From contig CAVRUD010000013.1 in the NCBI GenBank assembly GCA_963724285.1, forward strand, positions 473,136 through 537,135: a stretch of 64,000 nucleotides of DNA, in the 5' to 3' direction. This stretch comes from CAVRUD01 sp963724285. GTDB lineage: Bacteria; Chloroflexota; Chloroflexia; Thermomicrobiales; UBA6265. The translations under genes were made by a program, and so were the position numbers. The stretch's first letter is position 1; each line of letters starts with the position of its first letter. Positions 35,393-45,505 of this stretch are shown piece after piece. Below the pieces are notes generated by a model that ran no database searches, was not told the origin of the DNA, and saw only the letters and a list, made by a program, of their open reading frames with translations.

Positions 35393-35725
35393 ATGAAGCT
35401 CATCATCGCCATCGTCCAGGACGAGGACACCGACGCCTTAACCCAGGCATTGATTAGTGCCGGTCACCGCTTCACAAAGATCTCCACCACCGGATCGTTC
35501 CTGCGAACGGGCAACACCAGTCTGATGATCGGCGTCGACGACGCCCAGGTACCGAACGTGCTCGGCGTGCTGCGCCGCACCTGCCGCCGCCGGACCCAGA
35601 TCGCGGTGCCCTATTCGCCCGCGCTCGAACCTGGTCTCCTCTATATGCCGGAAAACTTTGAAGTCGAAGTCGGCGGCGCCGTCGTCTTCGTGGCCAACGT
35701 CTCCCGCTTCGAGCGGCTCAACTAG
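35393..35725 (+). CDS. darA: Cyclic-di-AMP receptor, PII-like (DarA/PstA)
   Basis: A 110-residue PII-like trimeric protein that binds c-di-AMP in Firmicutes. It reads MKLIIAIVQDEDTDALTQALISAGHRFTKISTTGSFLRTGNTSLMIGV, with the binding-loop TGGF-like sequence replaced by TTGSFLRTGN, and ends with GGAVVFVANVSRFERL. This matches the DUF970/DarA family. Function in Chloroflexota is unknown. A purine-rich GGAGGAGGACGGAGG tract precedes the ATG. Confidence 0.88.
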   Translation: MKLIIAIVQDEDTDALTQALISAGHRFTKISTTGSFLRTGNTSLMIGVDDAQVPNVLGVLRRTCRRRTQIAVPYSPALEPGLLYMPENFEVEVGGAVVFVANVSRFERLN

Positions 35726-35897
35726 GCTGATCAATCACCAGCACGCCGCGCCCCCGCCCGAGATCGGCCGGGGCGCAGCTTCTTCCTATCCGCAACGAGT
35801 CAATACGCTGGTGGTGCGTTGGGGTGCGGTTGACACCTCATCGCTTCCTCCCGCAAAGTTGGGGCATGTCCATCCCGAAATTGACGAGGGACTGGCC

Positions 35898-38404
35898 GTG
35901 GCCGACGTGACGTCCTCTCCTGCTGCTCACGGGTCAATGCCCAGAAGTCGAGCCGTCGGTTCGGACGTGGCGCTTGCGCGGTTCCCGGTACCACTGACCA
36001 ATCTTGTCGGACGGGAGCATGAGATCGCGCACGTTCGCGAGTTGCTGAGCCGGGCCGACGTGCGCCTCCTGACACTCACCGGCCCTGGAGGCGTTGGCAA
36101 GACCCGACTGGCGTTAGCCTCCGCCGAGGCGGCGGCGGCCGACTTTGCCGATGGTGTCCACTTTGCCCCGCTGGCGGCGGTTGTTGACACTCGATTGGTC
36201 TCTTCGGCGATTGGACACGCGCTTGGCATCGAGAATCTAGACGCTCTTCCATTCTCGGAGCTTATGCGTGTCGTCATAGGAAACGCCTGCAAGCTCCTTG
36301 TCGTCGACAACTTTGAACACCTCCTGCCCGCCGGCCCCGTGCTTTCGGAACTCCTCACGTCCTGCCCCCGGGTCACGATTCTGGCCACCAGCCGTGAGCG
36401 CTTGCGACTCTCGGGTGAGCGCGACCTGCCTGTGCAACCACTGGGTTGTCCCAATGCCGAGGATCTCATCGATCCACATCGGCTTGCGGCGTTCCCCGCC
36501 GTACGCCTCTTCGTCGAACGGGCCGAGGCGGCCGATCCCAAATTTGCCCTCTCGGACGAAATGCAGCCGCGGTGGCCGCCGTGTGCCAACGCCTCGACGG
36601 CCTGCCACTGGCTTTGGAGCTGGCCGCCGTCCGCATCCCCCATTTGTCGCCCGCCGCGCTACTAGCCCGCCTGGCTCGCCGCCTGCCGTTGCTCACGCAA
36701 GGACCGCGTGATGCGCCGTCACGCCTTCAAACCATGCGGGACGCAATTGGCTGGAGTCACGACCAGCTAAGTCCCGATGAACGAACGCTCTTCTACCGAC
36801 TCGCGGTGTTCTCAGGGGGCTTTGGTCTTGAGGGGGCCGAGGCAATGATGGGGCAATCAGATGCGTTCGACGGCCTCGCGTCGCTCGTCGACAAGAGCCT
36901 CGTCCGGAGGATGCCCGCGTCGCTCGCGACTCGGGGCAACGCCGCCCCGCGATACGACATGCTCGAAACGATCCGCGAGTTCGGTTTGGAGCAGCTCGTC
37001 GCGTCGGGTGAGGAGTCCTCGGTCCGCTCAACCCACGCCCGGTTCTTCTGCGAAATGGCTGAGGCGGCGCACCTTGTGGGGCCCGACGAGGCCGCTGAGC
37101 TAGACCGATTAGAGACTGAGCACGCCAACATGCGGGAAGCCCTGACATGGGCCCTTGATGCCGAGGAGCGAGTAGTTGCCCTCAGGCTCGCGGCAAAGCT
37201 TGGCCAGTTCTGGTTGCGCCGAGGCCACCTGACCGAAGGACGCGCCTGGCTCGAACGTGCTCTCGCACTGGCCCCCGAGGCGGAACCTGAATTGCGAGCG
37301 GGGACACTGAACGCCCTTGGGGAGCTGCATAAAGATGCTGGCGCGTTCGACGATGCTCGTCGCTGCTTCCAGCTAGCGGAGCAACTGGCACGCTCCGTCG
37401 CAGACAAGGTGGGGGAAGCGACCGCATTGCACGGGCGCTCGACGCTCGCTGATATCACTCAAGATTTTCAGACAATGCTGGCACTTGGCGAGACGAGCGC
37501 CGACATCTGGCGCGAACTTGGTGATGACCTTGGTCTGGCGACCTCCGCTCACACCCGAGCTTGGGCACATGCGGGCCTCGGCCGCATCACAGAGGCAGAT
37601 GCCCAGTTTCACGAGGCGCTTCGCTACGCCCGGGCCGCAGGCGCCCAACGGTGGATTGCGCACATCTACAACAGCCTTGGAAACCTGCGCGTCGAACTGG
37701 GCGAGTTCAGTGCTGCACGCCCATTCCTGATGGAGGCCCTAACATCGGCGCGAACAGCCGGCGACCGGGCCGAGGTCGCGGAAACGCTCGCCGATCTCGG
37801 TTGGTTGTGTTTAGAACTGGACGAAATGACCGCCGCGGCGGTCCACTTCAGGGATTCACTCTCACTCCTCGCTGGCAGTGGCCGCATCTACCAGACTGTC
37901 TATGCCCTCGAAGGGTGCGCCGTGCTCGCCGCCCGGACAGGGCAACGGGAACGAAGTCGCGCCATCCTGGCCGCAACGCTGACGATGCGCCAGAAGATTG
38001 GCGTTGCCGCCGAACGGGACCTGCGGCTCAATACACCCAAGCCCGGCCGGGCACGCGCTTCATTCCTGCGCATGGCGTCTGCTATACCGCTAGACGGTAC
38101 CGCCGGATCAATGGAAGCGGCCTTCCTTCAGGCGGAAGCCGTCGTTTCGACGCCTCCCTTCTTGGAGCCAACCCAGGGCGGTTCCGATCCAGCCCGTGTG
38201 CATGAACCACAAAACAGACTCTCTGCGCGAGAACGTGAAGTCCTTCGCTTGGTAGCCGACGGACGTTCGGATCAGGCGATTGGAGAGGCGCTCTTCATCA
38301 GCAGCCGAACGGCCTCGAAGCATGTGGGAGCCATCCTCGCCAAGCTCGGAGTCACGACGCGCGCGGAAGCCGCCGCCAGGGCCGTCCGCGACGGGCTCGT
38401 CTGA
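35898..38404 (+). CDS. LuxR-family regulator with ATPase and TPR-like repeats, one frameshift
   Basis: Same architecture as the gene at 5638-8064. The P-loop GPGGVGKTRLAL is near residue 70, Walker B LLVVDNFEHLL and sensor ATSRERL follow, then GLPLALELAA, TPR-like helices and a C-terminal LuxR helix-turn-helix (LSAREREVLRLVADGRSD, then SRTASKHVGAILAKLG). The frame changes at 36559-36561. A three-A run where four would restore ENAAAVAAVCQRLDG suggests a single-base deletion, by mutation or sequencing. GTG at 35898 with GAGGGA 6 nt upstream is the likely start. If intact, it would be about 835 residues. Confidence 0.8.
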
Positions 38405-38676
38405 TCCGAGCCGACCCGGTCATCTACCAACGTTTTCGAACGAATTACGCAGTTTGATTCACGCGGCGGCGAGCAGTGCGCGATGTACGCATACGCCTAC
38501 CCGAATTAATTGCGCATCGTCGATGCGTAGATCTGCGACTTCGGATTTCCAGGTACCAACGCATCATGGCCAGGAACGGAGCACCCGTGTTTCGACGCCG
38601 GCTCGGTTCTGCGTCCGGGTGACATTTGGACCGGCGACCTCGAATGCGAACCACTGAGACATTTGAAGAGCGACCT

Positions 38677-39141
38677 ATGGAACGTTTCGTCTACACCCTG
38701 CGCTTCAACGGTGCAGCGACCAGGGCCGGCGTGGACGGCTCGGTCCTGATGGCGTTGGCCACAGCGTGCGGCTGGACTACCTGCACCCGAATCGACGCAG
38801 ACGGGCTGACCGCAATCCACCGTCCGGAGGTCGGGCAAGAGGCGACGCTGGTGTCGGAGGTGGCGTTCACGGGAGAGTCCGTGTTCCAGGAGGCAGGGAC
38901 GATCACGTTCGGTTCGGGCGGACACGGGCTTCGATTCAGCACAGTAGGCAGTGGCTTCCTCGGACGCGCTACCGCGGACGGTAGCCGGCATGGAGCGGTT
39001 ATCCGGAGAGTCGAAGGAGGCGAAGGGCAGTTTGCGGAGGCGACAGGAGTGATGGCATCAGTACTCATCCTGACCGGCTCAGGCGAACTGATGGATCACG
39101 TCGTCGGGCTGATTTTCATGCATGAAAGGAACGACCCATGA
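38677..39141 (+). CDS. Conserved-looking small protein of unknown function
   Basis: 154 residues, glycine- and threonine-rich, predicted as a small beta structure: RFNGAATRAGVDGSVL, GQEATLVSEVAFTGESVFQEAG, GGHGLRFSTVGSGFLG and VIRRVEGGEGQFAEATGVMASVLIL. Repeated E-A-G-T-I/T-F turns suggest a lipocalin- or allene-oxide-cyclase-like barrel, but I do not recognise a named family. No signal peptide or catalytic motif. GAAGAG stands 6 nt before the ATG. Its stop overlaps the next start (ATGA), so the two are coupled. Confidence 0.65.
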   Translation: MERFVYTLRFNGAATRAGVDGSVLMALATACGWTTCTRIDADGLTAIHRPEVGQEATLVSEVAFTGESVFQEAGTITFGSGGHGLRFSTVGSGFLGRATADGSRHGAVIRRVEGGEGQFAEATGVMASVLILTGSGELMDHVVGLIFMHERNDP

Positions 39142-40424
39142 ACAGTCGACGAATCATCATGGTCACGCTGGTTGTAGGCGCTCTCGTCTTCCGCATCCCC
39201 CTCGCGGTGCTGGGCGACGAGGAACCTTCAGGTCGGCTTGATTTACCGGCCATGACATTAACGCCAGCCGATCTTGAAGAGTTCGGCCTGGCCGGTTTCG
39301 GTCGGTTCGGAAACGGGGAGTTCCGGGCATTCGACGATTACGTCACTGGGCGCGCCGAGTTCCTCAATGTGCCGGAAGCCGAGTTCCGTTCATCGTTGGA
39401 AGACGCGGGCTGGCAACGTGGCTACGTTTCGAACCTCGGACTTTCCGCCGATCCCGGCAATCCCGAGAGTCCGTCGATTCAGATCGGGTTCTCGGTCATC
39501 TATGAGTACGCCGACGCCGAAGGCGCCACCACTGCTTACGATCTCAACCGGAACTACGAAGGTGTGACCGTCGGTAATGTCGAAGTCAGTGAGCCGTCGC
39601 AATCGTACGGTGATGCTTCCTATGCGACGCGGCTGGTCGCCTCCACACCCACCGAAGGCGAGCCTGTGGACCAGGTTGACCTGGTACTGCGTCGCGGCAA
39701 TATCGTCGCCTCGGCCGGGCTCATCGCCCTATGGCGTGGCGACGATCTAGCCACGGCGGCTGCGCTTCCGGACAACGCGAGCTCCGTCGTCGAGAAGATG
39801 GCGGAGCGGCTACTCGAACGCATCGATACTGTTCTGGCCGGGGACACACCGGGGCTCTCCAACCGCACCTTACGTCTAAGCCAGGCGATGACCCCGATCG
39901 CATTCTCCACCGAGGGTTATCGCCGCCTAAACGGTGATGATCCGCCCTACTACAACGGCTACGAGGACGACTTCCCGGGCCCCGATGGTCGGTTCGGCGA
40001 TGTCACCACTGCATACGAACTGAACCAGGGCCTTCAGGCTGAGGGGGATCCGTATTACGTCGTGCGACTCCTCGTCTTCCCTGACGCCAACGGGGCGGCG
40101 GATTACGTCGCAGATGCTCGCGCGGCGGGGCTCAGCCCGGCGGGAACGCCAGCAGAAGAGCTTGCAGGCGCAACCCAGCACGGGGACAGTTCCTGGACGG
40201 TTGCGTACAGCGCCGAGCCTGAGCCGGGCGTTCGGATAGAGGGAATCGCCGTCTTCGCTCACCTCGACGAGACTGCACTGATGCTGCTGTGGGAGGGAGC
40301 ATCGGCCCCCTCCCCGGAATTAGTTCGGGACCTTGCCGCAGCGCAGATAAGCTGCCTGACTGCCGACACCTGTGCGGCATTTGAGGAATTGCCGGAAACG
40401 TCGAGCGCAACCGCAGTCCCATAG
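39138..40424 (+). CDS. Exported two-domain protein of unknown function
   Basis: 428 residues with an N-terminal signal (MNSRRIIMVTLVVGALVFRIPLAVLG), then two similar halves of about 170 residues. Each has an FxGxFG-type entry, a TAYDLNRNYE or TAYELNQGLQ element and a beta-rich end (GLIALWRG or TALMLLWEG). No enzyme motif is visible. It is translationally coupled to the preceding unknown gene and followed by a strong terminator, so the two form a small operon of unknown role. Confidence 0.65.
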   Translation: MNSRRIIMVTLVVGALVFRIPLAVLGDEEPSGRLDLPAMTLTPADLEEFGLAGFGRFGNGEFRAFDDYVTGRAEFLNVPEAEFRSSLEDAGWQRGYVSNLGLSADPGNPESPSIQIGFSVIYEYADAEGATTAYDLNRNYEGVTVGNVEVSEPSQSYGDASYATRLVASTPTEGEPVDQVDLVLRRGNIVASAGLIALWRGDDLATAAALPDNASSVVEKMAERLLERIDTVLAGDTPGLSNRTLRLSQAMTPIAFSTEGYRRLNGDDPPYYNGYEDDFPGPDGRFGDVTTAYELNQGLQAEGDPYYVVRLLVFPDANGAADYVADARAAGLSPAGTPAEELAGATQHGDSSWTVAYSAEPEPGVRIEGIAVFAHLDETALMLLWEGASAPSPELVRDLAAAQISCLTADTCAAFEELPETSSATAVP

Positions 40425-40445
40425 CGCGCCAGCAGAGTTCCGGAG

Positions 40446-40481
40446 AATGGCGCGGCGCCGTACGGCGCCGCGCCATTTTGC
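40446..40481 (+). terminator. Rho-independent terminator after the unknown gene pair
   Basis: A perfect 15-bp stem (AATGGCGCGGCGCCG with its inverse, 2-nt loop) followed by TTTT. It ends the transcript of 38677-40424 and faces the convergent GH116 gene. Confidence 0.75.
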
Positions 40482-40569
40482 TGACCAATGCTTTGCCGCT
40501 CGTGAGGCACTCCTTTTACGGTCTCATAGAGAGGGCGAACCCAGAACTTTCGCCCATCGATTGCGCCGA

Positions 40570-43281
40570 TTATCGAGGTGCCACGGCGCAACGAAAGGTC
40601 TGCCCGGCGTTGATCGCGAACCCGGTCGGGAGGCTAACGGCAGCGCCATCCACTCCCGGAAGCGGGGATGCCTGGACCCCTTGGCCGTCGAGGAACGCGT
40701 TCATTGGACTGCCGTCCTCCACCCCTCTCAGGCGCAACGTTTCGATTGTCACGCTGCCATAGGCGCAGCTTATGTCGACCTCCCAGCCGCTCGCCGTCTT
40801 CGTCCGGGCGAACGTCCCCCAGCCGGTGCCGACCACGAACGGGTAGCGCACGTCGCCCGGAACCGCGGTGGAGCCGAACGCGATGGACTTGCGGGTGCCG
40901 TCGTAGTGAAGTCCACTGAGCGCGTCCAGGACCGTCCAGCCTGCCATCGCCCGGGAGTAGTGATCGCCGCACTCGATCTCGTTGTACGGGTTGCGCCGGG
41001 TGCCATCATGGCGAGCGCGCAGGTTGCGCACGATCTCCAACCCCTCGTCGGCCATCCCCTCCCAGATGCAGTGGGCGGCCACCTGGTACTCGATCCCGGT
41101 CCAGACTTCGTCGCAATAGCGGACTGGCACCTCCGGTCGCCCACCATGGGGCCAGGTGCAGATCAGCAGGCCGGTGTCGTCGCGATCGGCGTAGACCCGG
41201 AAACCGTGTTCGAAGTCTCGGAAGCCCTGCTTGGTGTTGTACGTGACAATCGAGCGAAGGGTTGTCTTGACGTGCTCCTCGGGCAGGACGTATCCGAGGT
41301 TGAGAACATGCGCCCACCATTGACCCAGCATCTGATCGGCCAGGCACCCCTCGCCGAACTGGTCTTCGAGTGGCGTCGATTCGTCCAGGAGCTGGATGTA
41401 GTACTCGCCGTTCCAGAGCAAGGTGTCGTAGTTGGTCGTGCCGAGCTCGAAGCGCTCTCGCCAGAGTTGAGCGAGGTCCTCGCGGCCCATCAGGCGGGCC
41501 ATCTCCTCTCCAGCTCGGAGAGCGGCTAGCCAGAGTCCCCCGATGAAGATGTTGGGGCCGTAGAAGGCGATGTCATAGGTATTGCCCTGCTCGCCTTCGA
41601 GGACGCCGTCGCCGTTCTCATCCCACGTGGCGAAGATGTAGGCCATGAGACGCTCTAGCCGAGGCCATAACCGAGACAGCCAGGCCCGATCCCCGCTCTG
41701 CCGCACTTCCCGGTAAAGCTTGAGCACTGCGCCCAGCATCCCGTCCAGGGCGGGGTTGTGCGGCCCGCCGATCGGTTCGTCCCAGAGCTGCTTCAGATAG
41801 AGCGGCACAATCGTCCGGTGGGGGATGTAGCCCTCGGGCGCCTGAGCGTGCTCGAACTCGGTCTCCCGGATCGACCGCTCCAGATCGGGGAAGAGGCGGG
41901 AGAGCGCCATCTCGTAGTTCCAGACATGGGTGCAATTTAGCGGGCACGACCCGCCGAACGACGCGTTCCACATGGCCGTCGAGGCGCCGAGCGACCCTTC
42001 AAAGCCGTAGAACCGGCCGTCTTCAGTCCAGAACGTCGTCGGCGAGCGCATCAAGCTGCCCTGGGCGGCGATGGTCTCGACGACCCATCCCGGCGCGGTC
42101 GAGTCCGTGACCACGGCTTCCCAGTTCCTGGTCTGCTCGCGAAGCTGGGTATGCTCGCGGGCGACGAACTCCGCCGTCTCGACCGCGTCGATGTACCGGT
42201 TGGCGTAGTCGTTCCCCAGCCAGAACCGGCTCTTACCGCGGTCCCGCGGCCGTCCGGGCTGGTCGAAGTTCAGGTAGCGGTTGGGGAAGTGCCAGGAGAT
42301 GACGAACGTGGCCGTTCCTTGCTCACCCGGCTGCAGGCGCAAGGGCACGCCGAGACCGCCGTTCCAGGTCTGCCCGGCCGGACTCGGCCCGGCCGCATCG
42401 ACCGGACGGTTGTTGACGTACCTGGCGTACCCCTTCGGCAGCGACGCTCCGGTACGCGTCGGGTTGTAGCCCTCAACAAAGCGCACGAACTGGGCAGGGT
42501 CCGTCCAGCGCACATACGGCCGGACATCCTCGCCGAGCGCCGTCAGGACCATCTGCCCGGCGCCAGGATGGTCCTCCGCCACGGACGGGTTCTCCATCAC
42601 GATCGAGGTGTGATCGCGGCGCTGCCGGACCTTGTTCACGTTCCCGCCGTAGAGCGGGTTGTGGACTCCGGAGATCGGGGTGATCCCGTCCCAGCCGACC
42701 GCGTTCTGGAGCGACGCGCCCAGCAGCACATGCAGATGCCGGTCAAGGAGATTCCGGACGGTAAAGGTGAACATGATCGCCGGGAGGCCGCTCTGCCTGG
42801 CATCCAAGGGTACGAACGGCGAAAACGCCTCCAGCGAGAGCTCGACCGGAAGCTCGGCATCCTCATACGAGAGCCGCGCGAATGGATATGGTCCTTGGAA
42901 GGTCGTCCGATCGACGCCGGGGAACTGGGACAGGAGTTCTCGCTGATCCCGCGGGATGTAGTCGTCCGTTACCAGCGGCGTCGGGTCGTCGTCGCGGTCG
43001 AGGATTTCGTTCGATTGCAGGATGCGGACGACATCGAGCGGCGGCTCGGTCGTCGTCGTCCGGATGGCGAAGAACGATCCCGGGACGAACGCGACGTGGT
43101 TGATCTGGTTGAAGATCTGCCACTGACGGAGGCCGCCATCTCCGCCTAACGCGATCTGGCCTGCTCCAATTCCGCCGAGCGGCATGGCGACGTGGCGTGT
43201 CGCCAGGCCCGCGTAGATCGGCAGTCCGGACTCGTCTTTCCCCTGTGCCGTCCCGACTGGCATCGTGACTGGCTCCGCCAT
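40570..43281 (-). CDS. GH116 family glucosylceramidase-like glycosidase
   Basis: A 903-residue protein with the two-domain GH116 plan. The N-terminal beta-sandwich begins MPLGGIGAGQIALGGDGGLRQWQ. The C-terminal catalytic helical barrel has NCTHVWNYEMAL, where family members carry the nucleophile Glu, and GNTYDIAFYGPN, where the acid/base Asp lies; GTRRNPYNEIECGDHYSRAM also matches. No signal peptide is seen, so it should be cytoplasmic. Bacterial relatives cleave beta-glucosides and beta-xylosides. ATG 43281 has GGGAGAG 8 nt upstream. Confidence 0.88.
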   Translation of the reverse strand: MAEPVTMPVGTAQGKDESGLPIYAGLATRHVAMPLGGIGAGQIALGGDGGLRQWQIFNQINHVAFVPGSFFAIRTTTTEPPLDVVRILQSNEILDRDDDPTPLVTDDYIPRDQRELLSQFPGVDRTTFQGPYPFARLSYEDAELPVELSLEAFSPFVPLDARQSGLPAIMFTFTVRNLLDRHLHVLLGASLQNAVGWDGITPISGVHNPLYGGNVNKVRQRRDHTSIVMENPSVAEDHPGAGQMVLTALGEDVRPYVRWTDPAQFVRFVEGYNPTRTGASLPKGYARYVNNRPVDAAGPSPAGQTWNGGLGVPLRLQPGEQGTATFVISWHFPNRYLNFDQPGRPRDRGKSRFWLGNDYANRYIDAVETAEFVAREHTQLREQTRNWEAVVTDSTAPGWVVETIAAQGSLMRSPTTFWTEDGRFYGFEGSLGASTAMWNASFGGSCPLNCTHVWNYEMALSRLFPDLERSIRETEFEHAQAPEGYIPHRTIVPLYLKQLWDEPIGGPHNPALDGMLGAVLKLYREVRQSGDRAWLSRLWPRLERLMAYIFATWDENGDGVLEGEQGNTYDIAFYGPNIFIGGLWLAALRAGEEMARLMGREDLAQLWRERFELGTTNYDTLLWNGEYYIQLLDESTPLEDQFGEGCLADQMLGQWWAHVLNLGYVLPEEHVKTTLRSIVTYNTKQGFRDFEHGFRVYADRDDTGLLICTWPHGGRPEVPVRYCDEVWTGIEYQVAAHCIWEGMADEGLEIVRNLRARHDGTRRNPYNEIECGDHYSRAMAGWTVLDALSGLHYDGTRKSIAFGSTAVPGDVRYPFVVGTGWGTFARTKTASGWEVDISCAYGSVTIETLRLRGVEDGSPMNAFLDGQGVQASPLPGVDGAAVSLPTGFAINAGQTFRCAVAPR

Positions 43282-43548
43282 CGATGGTTCTCTCCCTTAT
43301 CACGACACGAGCCGCGTCCTCGCGGCTCTCCGAGCTTGAGCAGGTGCTTATTCTCGCCGAGGTTCGCGCCGTTGTCCGAGCTGCCCGGCACGTTCGACGG
43401 TCCCAGGCTCGCGGGACGGCGAAAGGCCGGGTAGGATTCTGCCCGTGATGGCACACGGCTTCCGGCAGCGACCGGGGTCCGTACGAAGTCCGTCGCTGTG
43501 CACGCTCGGTTGAGGGCACGGCGCAGACAACCATGAGGGACATATCAG

Positions 43549-44737
43549 GTGGCGATGAACCAGTGGGTCGAGCGGGTAAGCCGTGACGGTATTGTCGAGA
43601 TGGCCAGCAACCTGATCGCGATCCCCTCCACCAGCGGGGAAGAGGGGCGGGTCATGGAATTCGTCGCCGGCTGGTGTCAAGGCCAAGGGGATCGACTACG
43701 AGGTCGTGGCGCTCGATCCCAACCGACCAAACGTCATCATCTCGATCGGCAACGATGACGGCCCAACGATCGCCATGAACGGCCACCTCGATACCGTTCC
43801 GGTCTCCGACGCGGCCTCCTGGGAGTCAGGACCCTACGAGCCGACCCTCTCCGGTGACGGCAAGAAGCTCTACGGCCGCGGCTCGGGTGACATGAAGAGC
43901 AGCACCGGGGTCATGATCTACCTGATGGGCCTGCTCAAGGACGCCCCCCTCAAGGGCCGGCTCCAGGCCCATGTCGTCGCCGACGAGGAACTCAGCGGCC
44001 GCTTCGGCACGGTCCACGTCCTGAATGAAGTGGCGGCTGGCCGCCTGCCCAAGCCCGACTACTGCTTCATCGGCGAGAAAAGCGACCTGAAGGTACGCAA
44101 CGCCGAGCGCGGCATCCTCGGCATGGAGATCACCTTCCTCGGCCGGGCGTCGCACACGGCAGCGGCCCGCTCGACCGGAATCAATGCCATCGCCAAGGCG
44201 GCCAAGGGCATCCTGGCCCTGGAGAAGGACATCGACAAGTTTCATCCCGCTATCGGCAAGCCCGTCATCAGCATCAACACGATCTCGGCCGGGGTGGCCC
44301 ATAACGTCGTCCCCGGCGAGGCGACCATCTCGGTCGACCGGCGACTGATCCCGGGCGAAACCAAGGAGAGCGCCGTGGCCGAAGTGCGCGAAGCACTCGA
44401 CGCCATTGCCGCCGAGGACCCGGATTTCCGCTACGACCTGAAGGTCGATCCAAGTGGAGATTTCATCGCCGCCAACATCACCCCGGAGGACTCGCCCCTC
44501 GTCGCGGCGATCCAGGAAAGCGTCCGGGCCGTCACCGGCAAGGAACCGGAGTACTTCGTCGCCTGGGCGGGCGCAACCGACGGCCGCTTCTACCGGGCGG
44601 CGGGGATCGACACCGTTGGCTTCGGCCCGAACGGCGAGCGAGCCCACGGCGCGAACGAATGCGTCTACGTCGACGATCTGGTCACCCAGGCTAAGGTCTA
44701 CGTCTCGACCATCACGACGTTGCTGGGCGTCTCATAG
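43549..44737 (+). CDS. M20 family peptidase/deacylase, frameshifted near the N-terminus
   Basis: About 395 residues when the frame is restored. The first part, WVERVSRDGIVEMASNLIAIPSTSGEEGRV, ends at 43676-43680, where CAAGGCCAAG sits in the wrong frame. The rest is intact with the two-zinc motifs MNGHLDTVP, GRGSGDMKSSTG, VVADEELSGRFG, GEKSDL and ERAHGANECV. This resembles the YgeY/DapE/ArgE subgroup; the substrate is unknown. GTG at 43549 has GAGGGA 8 nt upstream. A single-base insertion explains the break; sequencing error is possible. Confidence 0.82.
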
Positions 44738-44762
44738 GTGCCCGGGCATCGCACGCGGCAAT

Positions 44763-45212
44763 TCAGCCCCTGAACGAATAGTCCCCGACCCACAACGCGA
44801 GGGGAAAACGGTCTCCGAGGCCATTACGCAATCGATTGTCCGCGTGGACGAACGGGACGTTCAGCGACTCCGCAAGCGCGAGATAGAGCGCGTCGTAGTA
44901 GGAGCATCCGAAACGCAAGGCAATTTCAAACGCCATGTGCAACAACGCATCGTCGCCAACAGTCGGCAGCCGCAATCCCAGGAACAGCTGGATGGCCCGC
45001 GCGCCCTGGTCCGCAGTCACCCGACGGGTACGGTACGCATTACGGATCGCGCTCGGAACTTCGTAGCGAATGTGCTCCGGTGCCACGAGCGCGATCCGCC
45101 CCTCGATGAAGTCGTCGCGAACTAGCTTGGCAGCGCCGAATTCTGCCTCATCGGTCAACTGCCATCTGACGACTATTGAGGCATCAATGACGAGGTCAGG
45201 ATTTCGATTCAT
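44763..45212 (-). CDS. VapC-type PIN-domain toxin
   Basis: A 149-residue metal-dependent RNase fold. The acidic residues are visible in LVIDASIVVRWQL, IRYEVPSAIRNAY (glutamate) and CSYYDALYLALAESL with FVHADNRL (third and fourth acidic positions). The gene starts inside the end of the upstream antitoxin-like gene (17-bp overlap), typical of VapBC pairs. Active-site acids look intact, unlike the decayed pair at 27.4 kb. Confidence 0.85.
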   Translation of the reverse strand: MNRNPDLVIDASIVVRWQLTDEAEFGAAKLVRDDFIEGRIALVAPEHIRYEVPSAIRNAYRTRRVTADQGARAIQLFLGLRLPTVGDDALLHMAFEIALRFGCSYYDALYLALAESLNVPFVHADNRLRNGLGDRFPLALWVGDYSFRG

Positions 45213-45417
45213 ACCACTCGTTTTCGATGTCCTCACGAAGCGGGCGGAGGAGCTCTGTAACAGAGGTCCCAATGGGACCGATCTGCTCCCTCAGGGCATC
45301 CACCTCTGCAAACAACGCCCGTCGTCGCTCGATCTCCTCAGGAGTGGGCGATTCTAATTGCGAGGTTGCGATTCGTGGAATCGTCGTGGCGGGTAAGCCG
45401 GATCTTTCGCTGGACAT
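45196..45417 (-). CDS. Probable VapB-type antitoxin
   Basis: A 73-residue protein overlapping the PIN toxin start. It has a possible DNA-binding N-terminal segment and a helical acidic C-terminus (EEIERRRALFAEVDALREQIGPIG) likely to wrap the toxin. No standard AbrB or Phd motif is obvious. ATG at 45417 is chosen because GGAG lies 8 nt upstream; an in-frame ATG two codons earlier is closer to it. Identity is inferred from position. Confidence 0.65.
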   Translation of the reverse strand: MSSERSGLPATTIPRIATSQLESPTPEEIERRRALFAEVDALREQIGPIGTSVTELLRPLREDIENEWYESKS

Positions 45418-45505
45418 GATCATGACTCCGGAGAAATCGAACACGCTCTACAGTATAGACGCGGATTCCGTCTCTCTGTGCCGCAAGTACTGACAATGCC
45501 GAAAA

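Noticed and set aside
40372..41529. 385-codon open frame on the plus strand
   Set aside because: Antisense to the GH116 gene; no domain or ribosome site.
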